From Tepidanaerobacteraceae bacterium (GTDB taxonomy: Bacteria; Bacillota; Thermosediminibacteria; Thermosediminibacterales; Tepidanaerobacteraceae): a stretch of 64,000 nucleotides of DNA. This document shows, piece after piece, positions 1-7,352 of this stretch. Both the position numbers and the translations under genes were made by a program. Below the pieces are notes generated by a model. That model saw only the letters and a program-made list of their open reading frames with translations, did no database searches and was not told the origin of the DNA. Location of the stretch: assembly GCA_024655905.1 (NCBI GenBank), contig JANLFP010000003.1:62001-126000 (forward strand). The letters are read 5' to 3'. The number at the start of each line of letters is the position of its first letter. Positions within the stretch are counted from its first letter, which is position 1.

Positions 1-797
1 AAGGGTATTGAAGCCTCCATAAAATGCACCGGCTGCTGCGGTTCGCCCTGGGGAACGGAAGCCACGTAAAGAACTCCTACATCAAGGGTGCCCTCGATGA
101 TGACCTTATCGCGAATCACTTTTGTATCGGTATCCTCAACTTTGCCTTCGACTCTCACGATTTCAAGAATATCCGGCTTTGCCTCTGGCACAGACACATC
201 GCTTTTTACTATGGCCTGGTCCCGGCCTTCACCTACCACATCATCGATGCTCAGAGACTTCTTTAATACCTGCAGATCCTCGGGGCCGGTGGCATCAACC
301 ACTATTTCGATCTTCTCCCTTTTGGTAACCTTTACAAAAAATTCCACTATGATTCTTACCTTTATCTCTCTCGGCCTGTTGGGATCAAAGCTGACCATTA
401 CGAAACGATCGTGATGGTCGTGATGATCATGATGGTCGTGATGGTCATGCTCGATTTTGGCCTTTACTCTGACATCCATGTCCTTCCTTGCTCCGGGAAT
501 CTTTACGAAAAAGCTGAAATCCACGCTGCTTTCCACGAAGTGGACCGGTTGCGTGCCTTCCGGCACCGCTCCAACATACATGACATTTACATCAAGTTTT
601 CCTTCTACTATGACCTTGTTTTCTATTATGTCGGTTTCGAGGCTCTCGGTGTCCAAAGTGGCATGAGCAGAAATGACCTGTTCTATATCCGGCTTACCAT
701 TCGGCAGTGTAATAGTTCCTTCAACAATGGTCTGAGTCTTGTCTTCTCCAATTACCTGGTCGACTCTCACCAGCTCTTTTGTGAGTTGTACGCCCAT
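1..797 (-). CDS. SPOCS/DUF3794-domain protein, SipL-like, C-terminus cut by window edge
   Basis: An open frame starts at ATG 797 behind AAAGGAGG (about 804-811) and runs 265 codons to the edge without a stop. The protein contains repeats of the type found in spore-coat-associated SipL/DUF3794 proteins: paired beta-rich stretches such as VIVEGKLDVNVMYVG and VIIEGTLDVGVLYVA, each followed by PVHF. In clostridia, SipL anchors the coat morphogenetic protein SpoIVA to the forespore surface; that role is inferred from the family. The carboxy-terminal LysM domain expected of SipL would lie outside the window, so SipL itself cannot be confirmed. Odd feature: residues about 117-131 form a His/Asp-rich run (nine His, five Asp) between the repeats. 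A nearby spore protease gene (yabG) fits a spore-coat role. Confidence 0.8.
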   Translation of the reverse strand, partial: MGVQLTKELVRVDQVIGEDKTQTIVEGTITLPNGKPDIEQVISAHATLDTESLETDIIENKVIVEGKLDVNVMYVGAVPEGTQPVHFVESSVDFSFFVKIPGARKDMDVRVKAKIEHDHHDHHDHHDHHDRFVMVSFDPNRPREIKVRIIVEFFVKVTKREKIEIVVDATGPEDLQVLKKSLSIDDVVGEGRDQAIVKSDVSVPEAKPDILEIVRVEGKVEDTDTKVIRDKVIIEGTLDVGVLYVASVPQGEPQQPVHFMEASIP

Positions 798-880
798 TTA
801 CATCCTCCTTTCTCAGAAAAGTGCATATTCATGCTTATATCCTTACTCTTATATAATATATGTGAAGCTTGCCAAATATG

Positions 881-1210
881 TTACATTTTTATTTCTTGGG
901 ATTGCTCAGGCGACTGTTTTTCTTTTTCATCGACATCCCTTGCAGCATCATCTTTCTCATCTTTCTCATCTTTTTCTTTCGTATATTCTTCAGACTTTTC
1001 AACGGGTTCTGGCTGATCAGGCTGCACGTTCCCGGGATCCTGGGGCCCTTCTTCCGGAGGCGATTTTTCAGCCTCATCATGTTGTTTTTCTTCAAAGTGC
1101 GATTTTTCTCCAGGAAATATTAACCGGTCTTCATTGAAAAGTTTCCTTAAAAAAAGATAGAAGACTATCAGGGCTATTCCTGCAATCACTATAAAACTCA
1201 AAATCTGCAT
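881..1210 (-). CDS. Small membrane-anchored protein with acidic/lysine-rich tail, unknown function
   Basis: The protein is 109 residues. The start was placed at ATG 1210 because AAAGGAGG lies seven bases upstream; an in-frame TTG at 1231 has no such site. Residues about 2-22 are a single hydrophobic segment (ILSFIVIAGIALIVFYLFL). The remainder is a highly charged, low-complexity tail rich in Glu, Asp, Lys, Pro and Gln, likely disordered and either cytoplasmic or exposed. No domain is recognised. It is transcribed toward the SPOCS gene 83 bases further on, so the two might be co-expressed. A membrane tether or scaffold is possible, but nothing in the sequence assigns a function. Confidence 0.6.
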   Translation of the reverse strand: MQILSFIVIAGIALIVFYLFLRKLFNEDRLIFPGEKSHFEEKQHDEAEKSPPEEGPQDPGNVQPDQPEPVEKSEEYTKEKDEKDEKDDAARDVDEKEKQSPEQSQEIKM

Positions 1211-1320
1211 GATACCCCTCCTTTCCCTCAATGTCTAGATGGATCGTTCCCCCTCAAGCATAAACATTGCAACCAGTCTCAATATTATAATATGAATTGA
1301 TCGCTCGGGAAGTTCGGAAT

Positions 1321-1350
1321 AAAATAAAAAAAAAGAGGCTTATAGCCTCT
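1321..1350 (-). terminator. Intrinsic terminator after the CAP-domain gene
   Basis: On the minus strand AGAGGCT and AGCCTCT pair (1344-1350 with 1334-1340) around a three-base loop, followed by nine T and further AT-rich sequence. It lies 65 bases beyond the CAP gene stop. Confidence 0.85.
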
Positions 1351-1414
1351 CGACTTATCCACATTATGAACATGTTATCAACAGGAAATTCACAAACCAT
1401 GCCGCTGAAGAAGA

Positions 1415-2143
1415 CTATTTTATTCCTATGAATGTCTGGGTGAACATCTTGCCGTAAGGTCCTCCGTCAATTATGCCGATGCCCACATAATTATAATTCG
1501 GATTCAATATATTGGCCCTGTGCCCCGGACTCGCCATTAATGCCTTGTGGGCTTCTTCCACGGTGGCGGCGCCCGCCAGATTCTCCCCCGCATATCTGTA
1601 GCTTATGCCGTTCGCTTTCAGGGCATCAAACGGGGTGCCGTATGTAGGCGATGTATGACTGAAATAATTTTTATCTATCATATCTTGGCTCTTCTTTCGT
1701 GAAATTTCTACCAGCCTCATGTCGATTTTCAGCGGTTCGACGCCGGCTTTTTTCCTCTCGGCATTTACCAGGTCCAGCATTTTCTGCTCGTCAGCGGTAA
1801 GTCCTTGTACGGATATCTGGTCCGCAGTTCTGCCTGCATTGTCTGCAAGAGCCGACGTCCCCTTTGCAGAATCATTATCAGAAGGGGCTGCATTGCTATT
1901 GTATTGGCCGCCCTGGAAAGTCAAGACCCACTTGCCGTCTTTATAAGTGTAAACATACCTGTAAGTCTTCGCGGAATCCGGGGTGGCGTTATTGCTTGCG
2001 GGAATCTGAATCGTCTGAGTATTGCCGTTGATGGTGAGCGTCACATGATAATATGAAGCGGCGCTGGCGATTGCGGGTATGGCGAGGATAAACACCAGCA
2101 GAATTGCTGTAAAGATGTTTTTGCGATTTAAAAACACGTTCAT
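1415..2143 (-). CDS. Secreted CAP/SCP domain protein (YkwD family)
   Basis: The protein is 242 residues. Residues 1-28 form a signal peptide (MNVFLNRKNIF, then a hydrophobic core ending AIASA). A linker rich in Thr, Asn and Ser follows. The C-terminal half (about 113-242) is a CAP domain: it has ML.LVN.ERKKAGV, the SHTSP loop, YRYAGENLA and MASPGHRANILNP, the usual bacterial YkwD signature. CAP proteins of spore formers are extracytoplasmic; some are found in spores, but their chemistry is not settled. ATG 2143 is preceded by GGGAGGT. The gene is a single unit between its own promoter (2192-2220) and terminator (1321-1350). Assignment to the family is sure; the role is not. Confidence 0.88.
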   Translation of the reverse strand: MNVFLNRKNIFTAILLVFILAIPAIASAASYYHVTLTINGNTQTIQIPASNNATPDSAKTYRYVYTYKDGKWVLTFQGGQYNSNAAPSDNDSAKGTSALADNAGRTADQISVQGLTADEQKMLDLVNAERKKAGVEPLKIDMRLVEISRKKSQDMIDKNYFSHTSPTYGTPFDALKANGISYRYAGENLAGAATVEEAHKALMASPGHRANILNPNYNYVGIGIIDGGPYGKMFTQTFIGIK

Positions 2144-2191
2144 TACCTCCCTGGTTTTTTTAATTTGGGCGTAGACGGAAATGCTGGTATG

Positions 2192-2220
2192 ATTATAACA
2201 AAATCGACAAAATTCGACAA
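2192..2220 (-). promoter_or_regulatory. Sigma-A type promoter for the CAP-domain gene
   Basis: On the minus strand TTGTCG (2220-2215) and TATAAT (2197-2192) are separated by 17 bases. The CAP start is 49 bases downstream. Confidence 0.65.
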
Positions 2221-2249
2221 TTGCTGAGTCCGCAAAAATGCTTCAATTT

Positions 2250-2283
2250 AAAAAGCAGGGCCATTTTAAATAGAAATCCCTGC
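2250..2283 (-). terminator. Intrinsic terminator downstream of the trypsin-like protein gene
   Basis: On the minus strand GCAGGG (2283-2278) pairs with CCCTGC (2260-2255), followed by TTTTT. It stands about 190 bases after the stop at 2471, beyond repeat copy A. Confidence 0.7.
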
Positions 2284-2426
2284 CTTTTATCATAATAATT
2301 TTCTATTATGTTTAAAAAATTGCCATCATGGTTAATTTATCCTAAAGTGACATTTTCCCCGGCGTCAAGCGATCACGGCTCATGCTCTTGGGTTTTTTAC
2401 AATGAACAATCCCTAAAACATGAAGT

Positions 2427-2476
2427 AATATTTTGGTTATCTGTTGGTGATGCACTTGCATCATGCATGTTTAAAA
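2427..2476 (+). repeat. Intergenic hairpin repeat, copy A
   Basis: This is one of four copies in the window (others at 45412-45474, 47343-47410 and 50407-50460). The shared core is GGTGATG, a short loop, then GCATCATGNATG. Here TGATGC (2448-2453) pairs with GCATCA (2458-2463). The right end overlaps the stop codon of the trypsin-like gene (2471-2473): the position that reads TAG in the other copies reads TAA here. Confidence 0.8.
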
Positions 2477-3475
2477 AGTTATTTTCAATAATTTCATCAC
2501 GTTTGCTATGGGGTTTATGATGGTGGCCTGATCGGAGCCTGCAAACAGCAGCCCCACGGCGTTCATGTTTTCGTCCACCACAATTGACCCGCTGTCCCCC
2601 GGCTGCGCCATAGGGCCGGTGAGTATCTGCTCGCAAAATGCGGCTTCCTCGGAAGGCCCCAGCATGACTTTTAGCCGCACATCCAGGGCTTTTATGCTGC
2701 TTTCTGTTATACCGCTGGTGCGCCCGCTCTTTTTTACAGTCATGCCTATTCGCGGCTCCACGGTCCCCTTTATCTTCCCCAAATCGAATATATCCTGCAG
2801 AATGTATTCGGGCTTTACGGGTTTGGCCACCGCCGCATCTATGAGATTATATGAATTGTTGTTTTTTACAAAATGCATCCGGTAATTGGGTTTCACCATT
2901 TTCAATACGGCATTGGCCGCCTTCTCAACTCCCCTTGCTATGGGACAGCGGTCCTGGCCGCTGCTCTTTGTAATCGGCACAAATCGCTCAAGGCTGGCTA
3001 TCACATCGGACATGCTTCCACCATCGTACGTCCCGGGCTGCAGGATGGGATCGCCAACGGCGGACTTGCCGTCTTTTCCGTCGGTGGCATTGGCCAGCAC
3101 GTGGTTATTGGAAAGAATAAGGGGTTCCCCGGTTTTCTCATCCCTTACCACGGCTCCAAAAGTTCCTGCAGTAACTTTGAAGTGCCCTATGCTCATGCCT
3201 GGGCGTGCGGGTCTTGCCTTTTCAGTCCTGGATGAAAGCAGGCGGATTTCGCCCACTTCAATCACGTCGGTGGGCACTTCATTCAACGCTTTGGGCACCA
3301 CATGCTTTGATTTCAACTGACCTTCAGGATATTTCCTCTTTACCAGCACCATCACAGCCGGTTTGTTTGTAGTCCTGCCCCGCACAATTTTGTATCCCAT
3401 CCCGATGCCCACAACATTGTCTAGGCTCATGAGCTTTTTCTCATACTGTCTCAGCAGTCTCTGGATTCTTTCCAC
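2471..3475 (-). CDS. Trypsin-fold serine protease-like protein, Nal1-type, no signal peptide
   Basis: The protein is 334 residues, with a GTG start at 3475 behind GGGGGAAG. A plausible catalytic triad is visible: His125 in LSNNHVLA, Asp213 in LIDAAVA, and Ser295 in PGDSGS. Residues 1-60 form a separate N-terminal region (VVGIGMGYKIV, then VMVLVKRK) typical of the Nal1-like family of bacterial trypsin-fold proteins. There is no signal peptide or membrane segment, so the protein is predicted to be cytoplasmic (or inside the spore), unlike HtrA-type proteases. It lies downstream of veg, separated by the veg terminator. Substrate and biological role are unknown. Its stop codon lies within repeat copy A. 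Confidence 0.8.
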   Translation of the reverse strand: MERIQRLLRQYEKKLMSLDNVVGIGMGYKIVRGRTTNKPAVMVLVKRKYPEGQLKSKHVVPKALNEVPTDVIEVGEIRLLSSRTEKARPARPGMSIGHFKVTAGTFGAVVRDEKTGEPLILSNNHVLANATDGKDGKSAVGDPILQPGTYDGGSMSDVIASLERFVPITKSSGQDRCPIARGVEKAANAVLKMVKPNYRMHFVKNNNSYNLIDAAVAKPVKPEYILQDIFDLGKIKGTVEPRIGMTVKKSGRTSGITESSIKALDVRLKVMLGPSEEAAFCEQILTGPMAQPGDSGSIVVDENMNAVGLLFAGSDQATIINPIANVMKLLKITF

Positions 3476-3540
3476 TCAGCTTCCCCCTCTCCGTATTAGC
3501 CGCTACTATATATATATTTGAGAAGGGGGGAAATTGTGTA

Positions 3541-3569
3541 AAAAAAAAATAGCCCTTTTTCAGGACTAT
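3541..3569 (-). terminator. Intrinsic terminator of veg
   Basis: On the minus strand ATAGTCC (3569-3563) pairs with GGGCTAT (3555-3549), with one G-T pair, and is followed by a run of T. The stem overlaps the veg stop codon. Confidence 0.85.
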
Positions 3570-3841
3570 GCCGAGCCGAACTTGATTTTTTGTTCACCTT
3601 TGGAACATACGGTGAGTTCCACCGTGTCCGTCAATATATCCGAATAACTGTATGAGATGCGCCTCACAAAATCCGGAGATTCTGTCACCTTAACCACGAA
3701 GATGTTCGGATATACTTTTTCCAGTATGCCTTCCTTTTCAAAGGTCTTTTTACGGCCACGGTTCGCTTTGAGTTTTACCTTCTTGCCCACGCAGGATTCA
3801 ACGCTCTTTCTGATTCTGCCCAGTGCATCCGCCGAAGCCAT
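3566..3841 (-). CDS. veg: Veg family protein
   Basis: The protein is 91 residues, starting at ATG 3841 behind GAGGTGAG. An upstream in-frame start would add 21 residues overlapping the promoter and was rejected. The sequence matches the small Veg/DUF1021 family: an N-terminal helix (ALGRIRKSVESCVGKKVKLKA), a basic GRKK stretch, then a compact beta region with FVVKV and SYSYSDILT. In Bacillus subtilis, Veg stimulates biofilm matrix gene expression and is expressed from a very strong promoter next to the yabG region; both the context and tandem promoters recur here. The molecular mechanism is not well defined. Confidence 0.93.
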   Translation of the reverse strand: MASADALGRIRKSVESCVGKKVKLKANRGRKKTFEKEGILEKVYPNIFVVKVTESPDFVRRISYSYSDILTDTVELTVCSKGEQKIKFGSA

Positions 3842-3875
3842 AACCTCACCTCTCAAAATACAAAATACAATGTAT

Positions 3876-3904
3876 ATTATAACATCAGCAAAGCCCTTTG
3901 TCAA
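3876..3904 (-). promoter_or_regulatory. veg promoter, proximal copy
   Basis: On the minus strand TTGACA (3904-3899), exactly 17 bases, then TATAAT (3881-3876): a perfect sigma-A consensus, 35 bases before the veg start. Confidence 0.9.
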
Positions 3905-3914
3905 ATATTATAAT

Positions 3915-3943
3915 ATTTTAGCAAACAAAATGTTTTTTGTCAA
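3915..3943 (-). promoter_or_regulatory. veg promoter, distal copy
   Basis: On the minus strand TTGACA (3943-3938), 17 bases, then TAAAAT (3920-3915). It lies in tandem with the proximal promoter, the two -10 elements 39 bases apart. Confidence 0.8.
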
Positions 3944-3964
3944 TCAATCAAATACATTAAATAT

Positions 3965-3995
3965 GGGTCTTCCAACGGGAAGACCCTGTTTTTTT
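3965..3995 (+). terminator. Strong hairpin with plus-strand T-run between the SpoIID fusion and veg
   Basis: GGGTCTTCC (3965-3973) and GGAAGACCC (3978-3986) pair perfectly around AACG, with seven T at 3989-3995 on the plus strand. All neighbouring genes are on the minus strand, where the hairpin is followed only by ATATTTAATG, a poor U-tract. It may act in both directions, or it may stop antisense transcription. Confidence 0.6.
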
Positions 3996-3999
3996 GCCA

Positions 4000-5451
4000 T
4001 TAATCCTGGTAATATGACAGTATGCCTTCGATTATTGCTGCGGCAGCCTTCTGCCTGAAATCGGGCTCCGAAAGCAGCCTTTCTTCTTCGGGATTGCTCA
4101 AGAAAGCCACATTTATCATAACTGAAGGATTGTTGGTTTCCCTAAGCACATACAGGTCCGCTTCCTTGGCTCCCAAGTCGCGGAGCATCAGCGCCAGCAC
4201 CAGGTTTTTCTGGATGTGCTCCGCAAGCCTCTTTCCTTCCGCATCTCCGGGATAATAGAAAGTTTCGGTTCCGCCCATCTTATCATCGCTAAAAATATTC
4301 TGATGTATGCTGATGGTAATATCGGGCTTGACATCATTGGAAAACCTTACTCTTTCCGCCAGACTTTTAAACTCGTTCTTATCCCTGGTGAGATATGCTG
4401 TCGCTCCTTCCTGCTCAAGGCAATCAGCCAAAACCCTTGCTATTTCCAGATTCACATATCCTTCTGAAAGCCCCATTGGGCCGGTGCTGCCGCTGTCCCC
4501 GCCATGCCCCGGGTCCAGTACGATGATTTTTCCCTTTAGGGGCTTAGATGATGTGGGTTTTTCTAGGGTTCGAATTTCGGCCCCAGTAAAGTAAAATTTG
4601 AGTATTTCATCAACAGGAAAGCCCAGAAGAGCCATGCCCCTTGCGCCGTACTGGCACATGCCAAGGCCGTGTCCCATGCCCATGACCTGAAAAGAGACGC
4701 TGGATACTTTCCATGCAAAGCGGGTTGACGGCAGGTTCAACAGGTTTCTGACTTCATCTCCGTCAAAAAGCATATCGCCTATTTTCACGCTTTTTATGCG
4801 GCCTGCCGCAGTGCTGCTTATTTTGTGTATCAACCCCGGAATCTCTATTTTATCCACCTGATGGTCGTCAAAATTGATGCCCAGTCTTTTTTTGAGCTCC
4901 CTGATCGAGAAAGTCCTGGTGGTCTTCCAGTAGGGAGAATCCTTGCAGTATATGCATTCCACCCGGCGGAGATAGCTTACCCTGTTTCCCCAAACGTTTT
5001 CGGAATCCTCTGTATACCCCCCGCAGGCGGGATGAAAAACGGCTTCAATCGGATTGTCATTATACACCAGCACCATTCCCCGGGTCTCGTCTACAGCCTG
5101 CCGTATTTTTTCGGTATACTCTTCATAGCAGCTATGCCAGATCTTCTGCCGTTCATCCTCATCCAGAAAACCCTGGCAGTGATCGGGATCGCTGCACACG
5201 TCAAATTCCTGCTGCCTCCTGCATCCGCTGCCCCCGAATATTCGCGCGCGCTTTGCCGCCAATGTGCGGCAGCAGATAGCCTGAGCCTTCAGGGCTTCCC
5301 TGGGGAATTCCGGGGGCATGCTCGCCGCCACTGCACCAACCACGTATTCTTCCATGTCCACGATGCGGGCTTCCTGCTTCTGGCAATTAAACAATTTTAT
5401 TCTCAACATCTCGGATTCCTGTATCATGAAGACCACCACCCGATTTATCAT
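4000..5451 (-). CDS. SpoIID/LytB domain fused to N-acetylmuramoyl-L-alanine amidase domain, both lacking a catalytic Glu
   Basis: The protein is 483 residues. Residues about 15-290 are a SpoIID/LytB lytic-transglycosylase domain (EEYVVGAV, EALKAQA, HPACGGYTE, GMGHGLGMCQYGA). Residues about 305-483 are an Amidase_3 domain with zinc ligands His316 (DPGHGG), Glu330 and His383 (SIHQN). Family knowledge places a catalytic Glu in the EMP motif of SpoIID; here the residue is Ser44 (AASMP). It places the amidase catalytic Glu before GFLSN; here it is Asn447 (VMINVAFLSN). Zinc-binding residues are kept, so binding without cleavage is plausible. No signal peptide is seen. The ATG at 5451 overlaps the yabG stop by four bases; ATG 5427 or 5409 are alternatives and keep both domains. 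Confidence 0.85.
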   Translation of the reverse strand: MINRVVVFMIQESEMLRIKLFNCQKQEARIVDMEEYVVGAVAASMPPEFPREALKAQAICCRTLAAKRARIFGGSGCRRQQEFDVCSDPDHCQGFLDEDERQKIWHSCYEEYTEKIRQAVDETRGMVLVYNDNPIEAVFHPACGGYTEDSENVWGNRVSYLRRVECIYCKDSPYWKTTRTFSIRELKKRLGINFDDHQVDKIEIPGLIHKISSTAAGRIKSVKIGDMLFDGDEVRNLLNLPSTRFAWKVSSVSFQVMGMGHGLGMCQYGARGMALLGFPVDEILKFYFTGAEIRTLEKPTSSKPLKGKIIVLDPGHGGDSGSTGPMGLSEGYVNLEIARVLADCLEQEGATAYLTRDKNEFKSLAERVRFSNDVKPDITISIHQNIFSDDKMGGTETFYYPGDAEGKRLAEHIQKNLVLALMLRDLGAKEADLYVLRETNNPSVMINVAFLSNPEEERLLSEPDFRQKAAAAIIEGILSYYQD

Positions 5452-6311
5452 TCATATGGAGAACGGGGCAGACCCTCCCGGAACTTTCCCCGGGTCTCAA
5501 CCCCTCCGATGCCTTTTATTCCCGTTATAGTGGCATCTATGACATCTTTGGCGGAAATTATTTTGTTGATGGGAGTATATGCCACTTTCTCTATTATAAA
5601 CACCGGATCCAGGGCATGTATGAAAACTCGGTGGGGAGAGCTTGCAAAATTGGCCCCCGCGCGCAGTATGCCTTCATAATGGGATTGGCACGCACCTGCA
5701 AATATTACAAGGTCATCCAGGGACGGTTCAAATCTTCTAGCCACTTTCACCGATTCTATAAAATATTTGGAATGCCTGTAACTGTCTATATCGTTGAAAT
5801 TCCTGTTGTTCCTGATAAGACCATCGTGTCCGGTAATAACCAGGATGTCGGGGTTATATTCTATCAAAAGTTGGGCGAGCTTCCTGTGCTGTTCCTTTTC
5901 CTGGATGCAAACGCCATGCGCTGGGATTCCAAGCTGCCTGTAAGTGGTCATGCACAGCTCCAGGTATTCCTCATCGCCATCAATGTGAAGAACCGTCCCC
6001 GGAACATCAAAAAAACCGTTGTTATCGATGCTCTCACCCCGGGAAAAGCGCTGCTGCTTCTCCAGTTCCCTTCTGTAAAAAATGCGCTCCATGGACTCGT
6101 TGCTTTTTTTTATATATTCCCTCTTGTAATCCCTGATTTCGGCAGAAGACGGCAGGATCAGATCATCTATGGGTGCGTCTGCGAGCACTCTAACGTTTAA
6201 TCCTTTCAATGCCGCATATTTTCCATCCGGATGAATCTCCACCACCTTGAAAAAGACATCCCTGCCGTAAGACAGCCGGGTGACCACGTCGCCTATCTTG
6301 ATATCCGCCAA
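5448..6311 (-). CDS. yabG: Sporulation-specific cysteine protease YabG
   Basis: The protein is 287 residues from a TTG start at 6311, chosen because a GGGGGG ribosome site lies about six bases upstream and the family begins ADIKIGDVV; the open frame extends further without homology. YabG processes coat and cortex proteins during spore maturation, and in Clostridioides difficile it trims CspBA and SipL. The expected dyad is visible: His162 in ITGHDGL and Cys208 in FAGACQSHYEG. The N-terminal 55 residues form a small SH3-like barrel. It is translationally coupled (ATGA) to the SpoIID-amidase fusion, suggesting expression in the mother cell. A divergent glycosyltransferase gene begins 98 bases upstream. 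Confidence 0.95.
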   Translation of the reverse strand: MADIKIGDVVTRLSYGRDVFFKVVEIHPDGKYAALKGLNVRVLADAPIDDLILPSSAEIRDYKREYIKKSNESMERIFYRRELEKQQRFSRGESIDNNGFFDVPGTVLHIDGDEEYLELCMTTYRQLGIPAHGVCIQEKEQHRKLAQLLIEYNPDILVITGHDGLIRNNRNFNDIDSYRHSKYFIESVKVARRFEPSLDDLVIFAGACQSHYEGILRAGANFASSPHRVFIHALDPVFIIEKVAYTPINKIISAKDVIDATITGIKGIGGVETRGKFREGLPRSPYE

Positions 6312-6409
6312 GATTATCCCCCCTTTTAAATATTTCACAGCATCCGGCTTTATTACATAATATGAAATTATCAGGGGGGATGTGAGCAACAAAAATGGGG
6401 TGAAAAAAA

Positions 6410-7198
6410 ATGAATATAGCCGTGGTTCCTGCAAAGAACGAGCAGGGAAGAATTGGAAAAGCGCTTGCAATGCTCGGAAAATCAAAAATCGATAGAATAA
6501 TCGCGGTAGTCAACGGCTCAAGAGACAATACAATGCGCGAAATTAAATCATTAAAAATGCCCAATGTGGAAATAATCTATTTTAAACCCGAACTCGGCAT
6601 AGATATCCCCCGGGCCATTGGCGCTTACAGGGCTTTTAAGGATGGGGCGCGTTCCGTAGTGTTTGTGGATGGAGACATGATAGGAAATATACCGGACCAT
6701 ATTGACAAACTCATATCTGCAGTAGTGGACGGCGGGGTGGATCTGGCCATGGCCGACTGCTATCCGGAGAATATTCGCGGCAATGAGCTCGCCCATCAAC
6801 TGCTGATATTCCGCAAACTGCTGAATGTAAACCTCGGAATATACCGGAAAGTGGGGGTGGCCACCCCTTCCCATGGCCCTCATGCGGTATCCCGCAAATT
6901 GCTTGAGAAAGCCGATTTCAGGGACTTCGCAGTGCCTCCCGTTATTCTGGCTTTCGCAGTAAAGCACGCCCTCACCGTGAAAACAGCCACCAGCCTGCCT
7001 CAAAACAAGATGGGTTCCAAATCCAGAGGCTTTTACCACGCTGCCATGATAGCCGAAACCATCATTGGCGATTCCCTGGAGGCCCTGAATTATTTCAACG
7101 GCAGGCCCAGAAAGCGCATATATCTTTCCAGGGAGTTCCAGGGATACAATCCGGAAAGGCGCTTCGACATTCTCGAAAGATACCTTGAAAAAAATTAA
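6410..7198 (+). CDS. Family 2-like glycosyltransferase
   Basis: The protein is 262 residues, ATG 6410 behind GGGGTGA. The fold signature is a GT-A nucleotide-diphospho-sugar transferase: an N-terminal beta strand with PAKNEQGRIGKAL, VNGSRDNT, then FVDGDM with the metal/nucleotide-binding D87-G-D89 motif. No membrane segment is visible, so it is probably cytosolic. Sugar donor and acceptor cannot be read from the sequence. Transcribed divergently from yabG and closed by a terminator at 7200-7221, it is a single-gene unit. A role in spore-surface glycosylation is possible from context only. Confidence 0.82.
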   Translation: MNIAVVPAKNEQGRIGKALAMLGKSKIDRIIAVVNGSRDNTMREIKSLKMPNVEIIYFKPELGIDIPRAIGAYRAFKDGARSVVFVDGDMIGNIPDHIDKLISAVVDGGVDLAMADCYPENIRGNELAHQLLIFRKLLNVNLGIYRKVGVATPSHGPHAVSRKLLEKADFRDFAVPPVILAFAVKHALTVKTATSLPQNKMGSKSRGFYHAAMIAETIIGDSLEALNYFNGRPRKRIYLSREFQGYNPERRFDILERYLEKN

Positions 7199-7199
7199 A

Positions 7200-7221
7200 G
7201 CCGGAGATAATCCGGCTTTTT
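7200..7221 (+). terminator. Intrinsic terminator of the glycosyltransferase gene
   Basis: GCCGGA (7200-7205) and TCCGGC (7211-7216) pair around GATAA and are followed by TTTTT; the stop codon is two bases upstream. Confidence 0.9.
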
Positions 7222-7231
7222 ATATCATAAT

Positions 7232-7322
7232 GGATTTGCTTTTGGGGCAAATCCTACCTAATCTGATCTCAGACCTCTTCGGTGTTCAAGATTCCATATG
7301 GAATTTGCGAATCGCAAATTCC
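7232..7322. repeat. Two inverted repeats between convergent genes
   Basis: GGATTTGC (7232-7239) pairs with GCAAATCC (7247-7254). A perfect 23-base palindrome follows, GGAATTTGCGA (7300-7310) and TCGCAAATTCC (7312-7322) about a single central A. Neither has a T-run. They lie between the glycosyltransferase terminator and the ykuK stop. Function unknown. Confidence 0.6.
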
Positions 7323-7352
7323 TGCTTAATCCGATTTCCGACATCTGACATC

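Noticed and set aside
24-1137. Several plus-strand open frames across the left end, some with hydrophobic runs
   Set aside because: They are antisense to the SPOCS and small membrane-protein genes, which have proper ribosome sites and family features; the plus-strand frames have neither.
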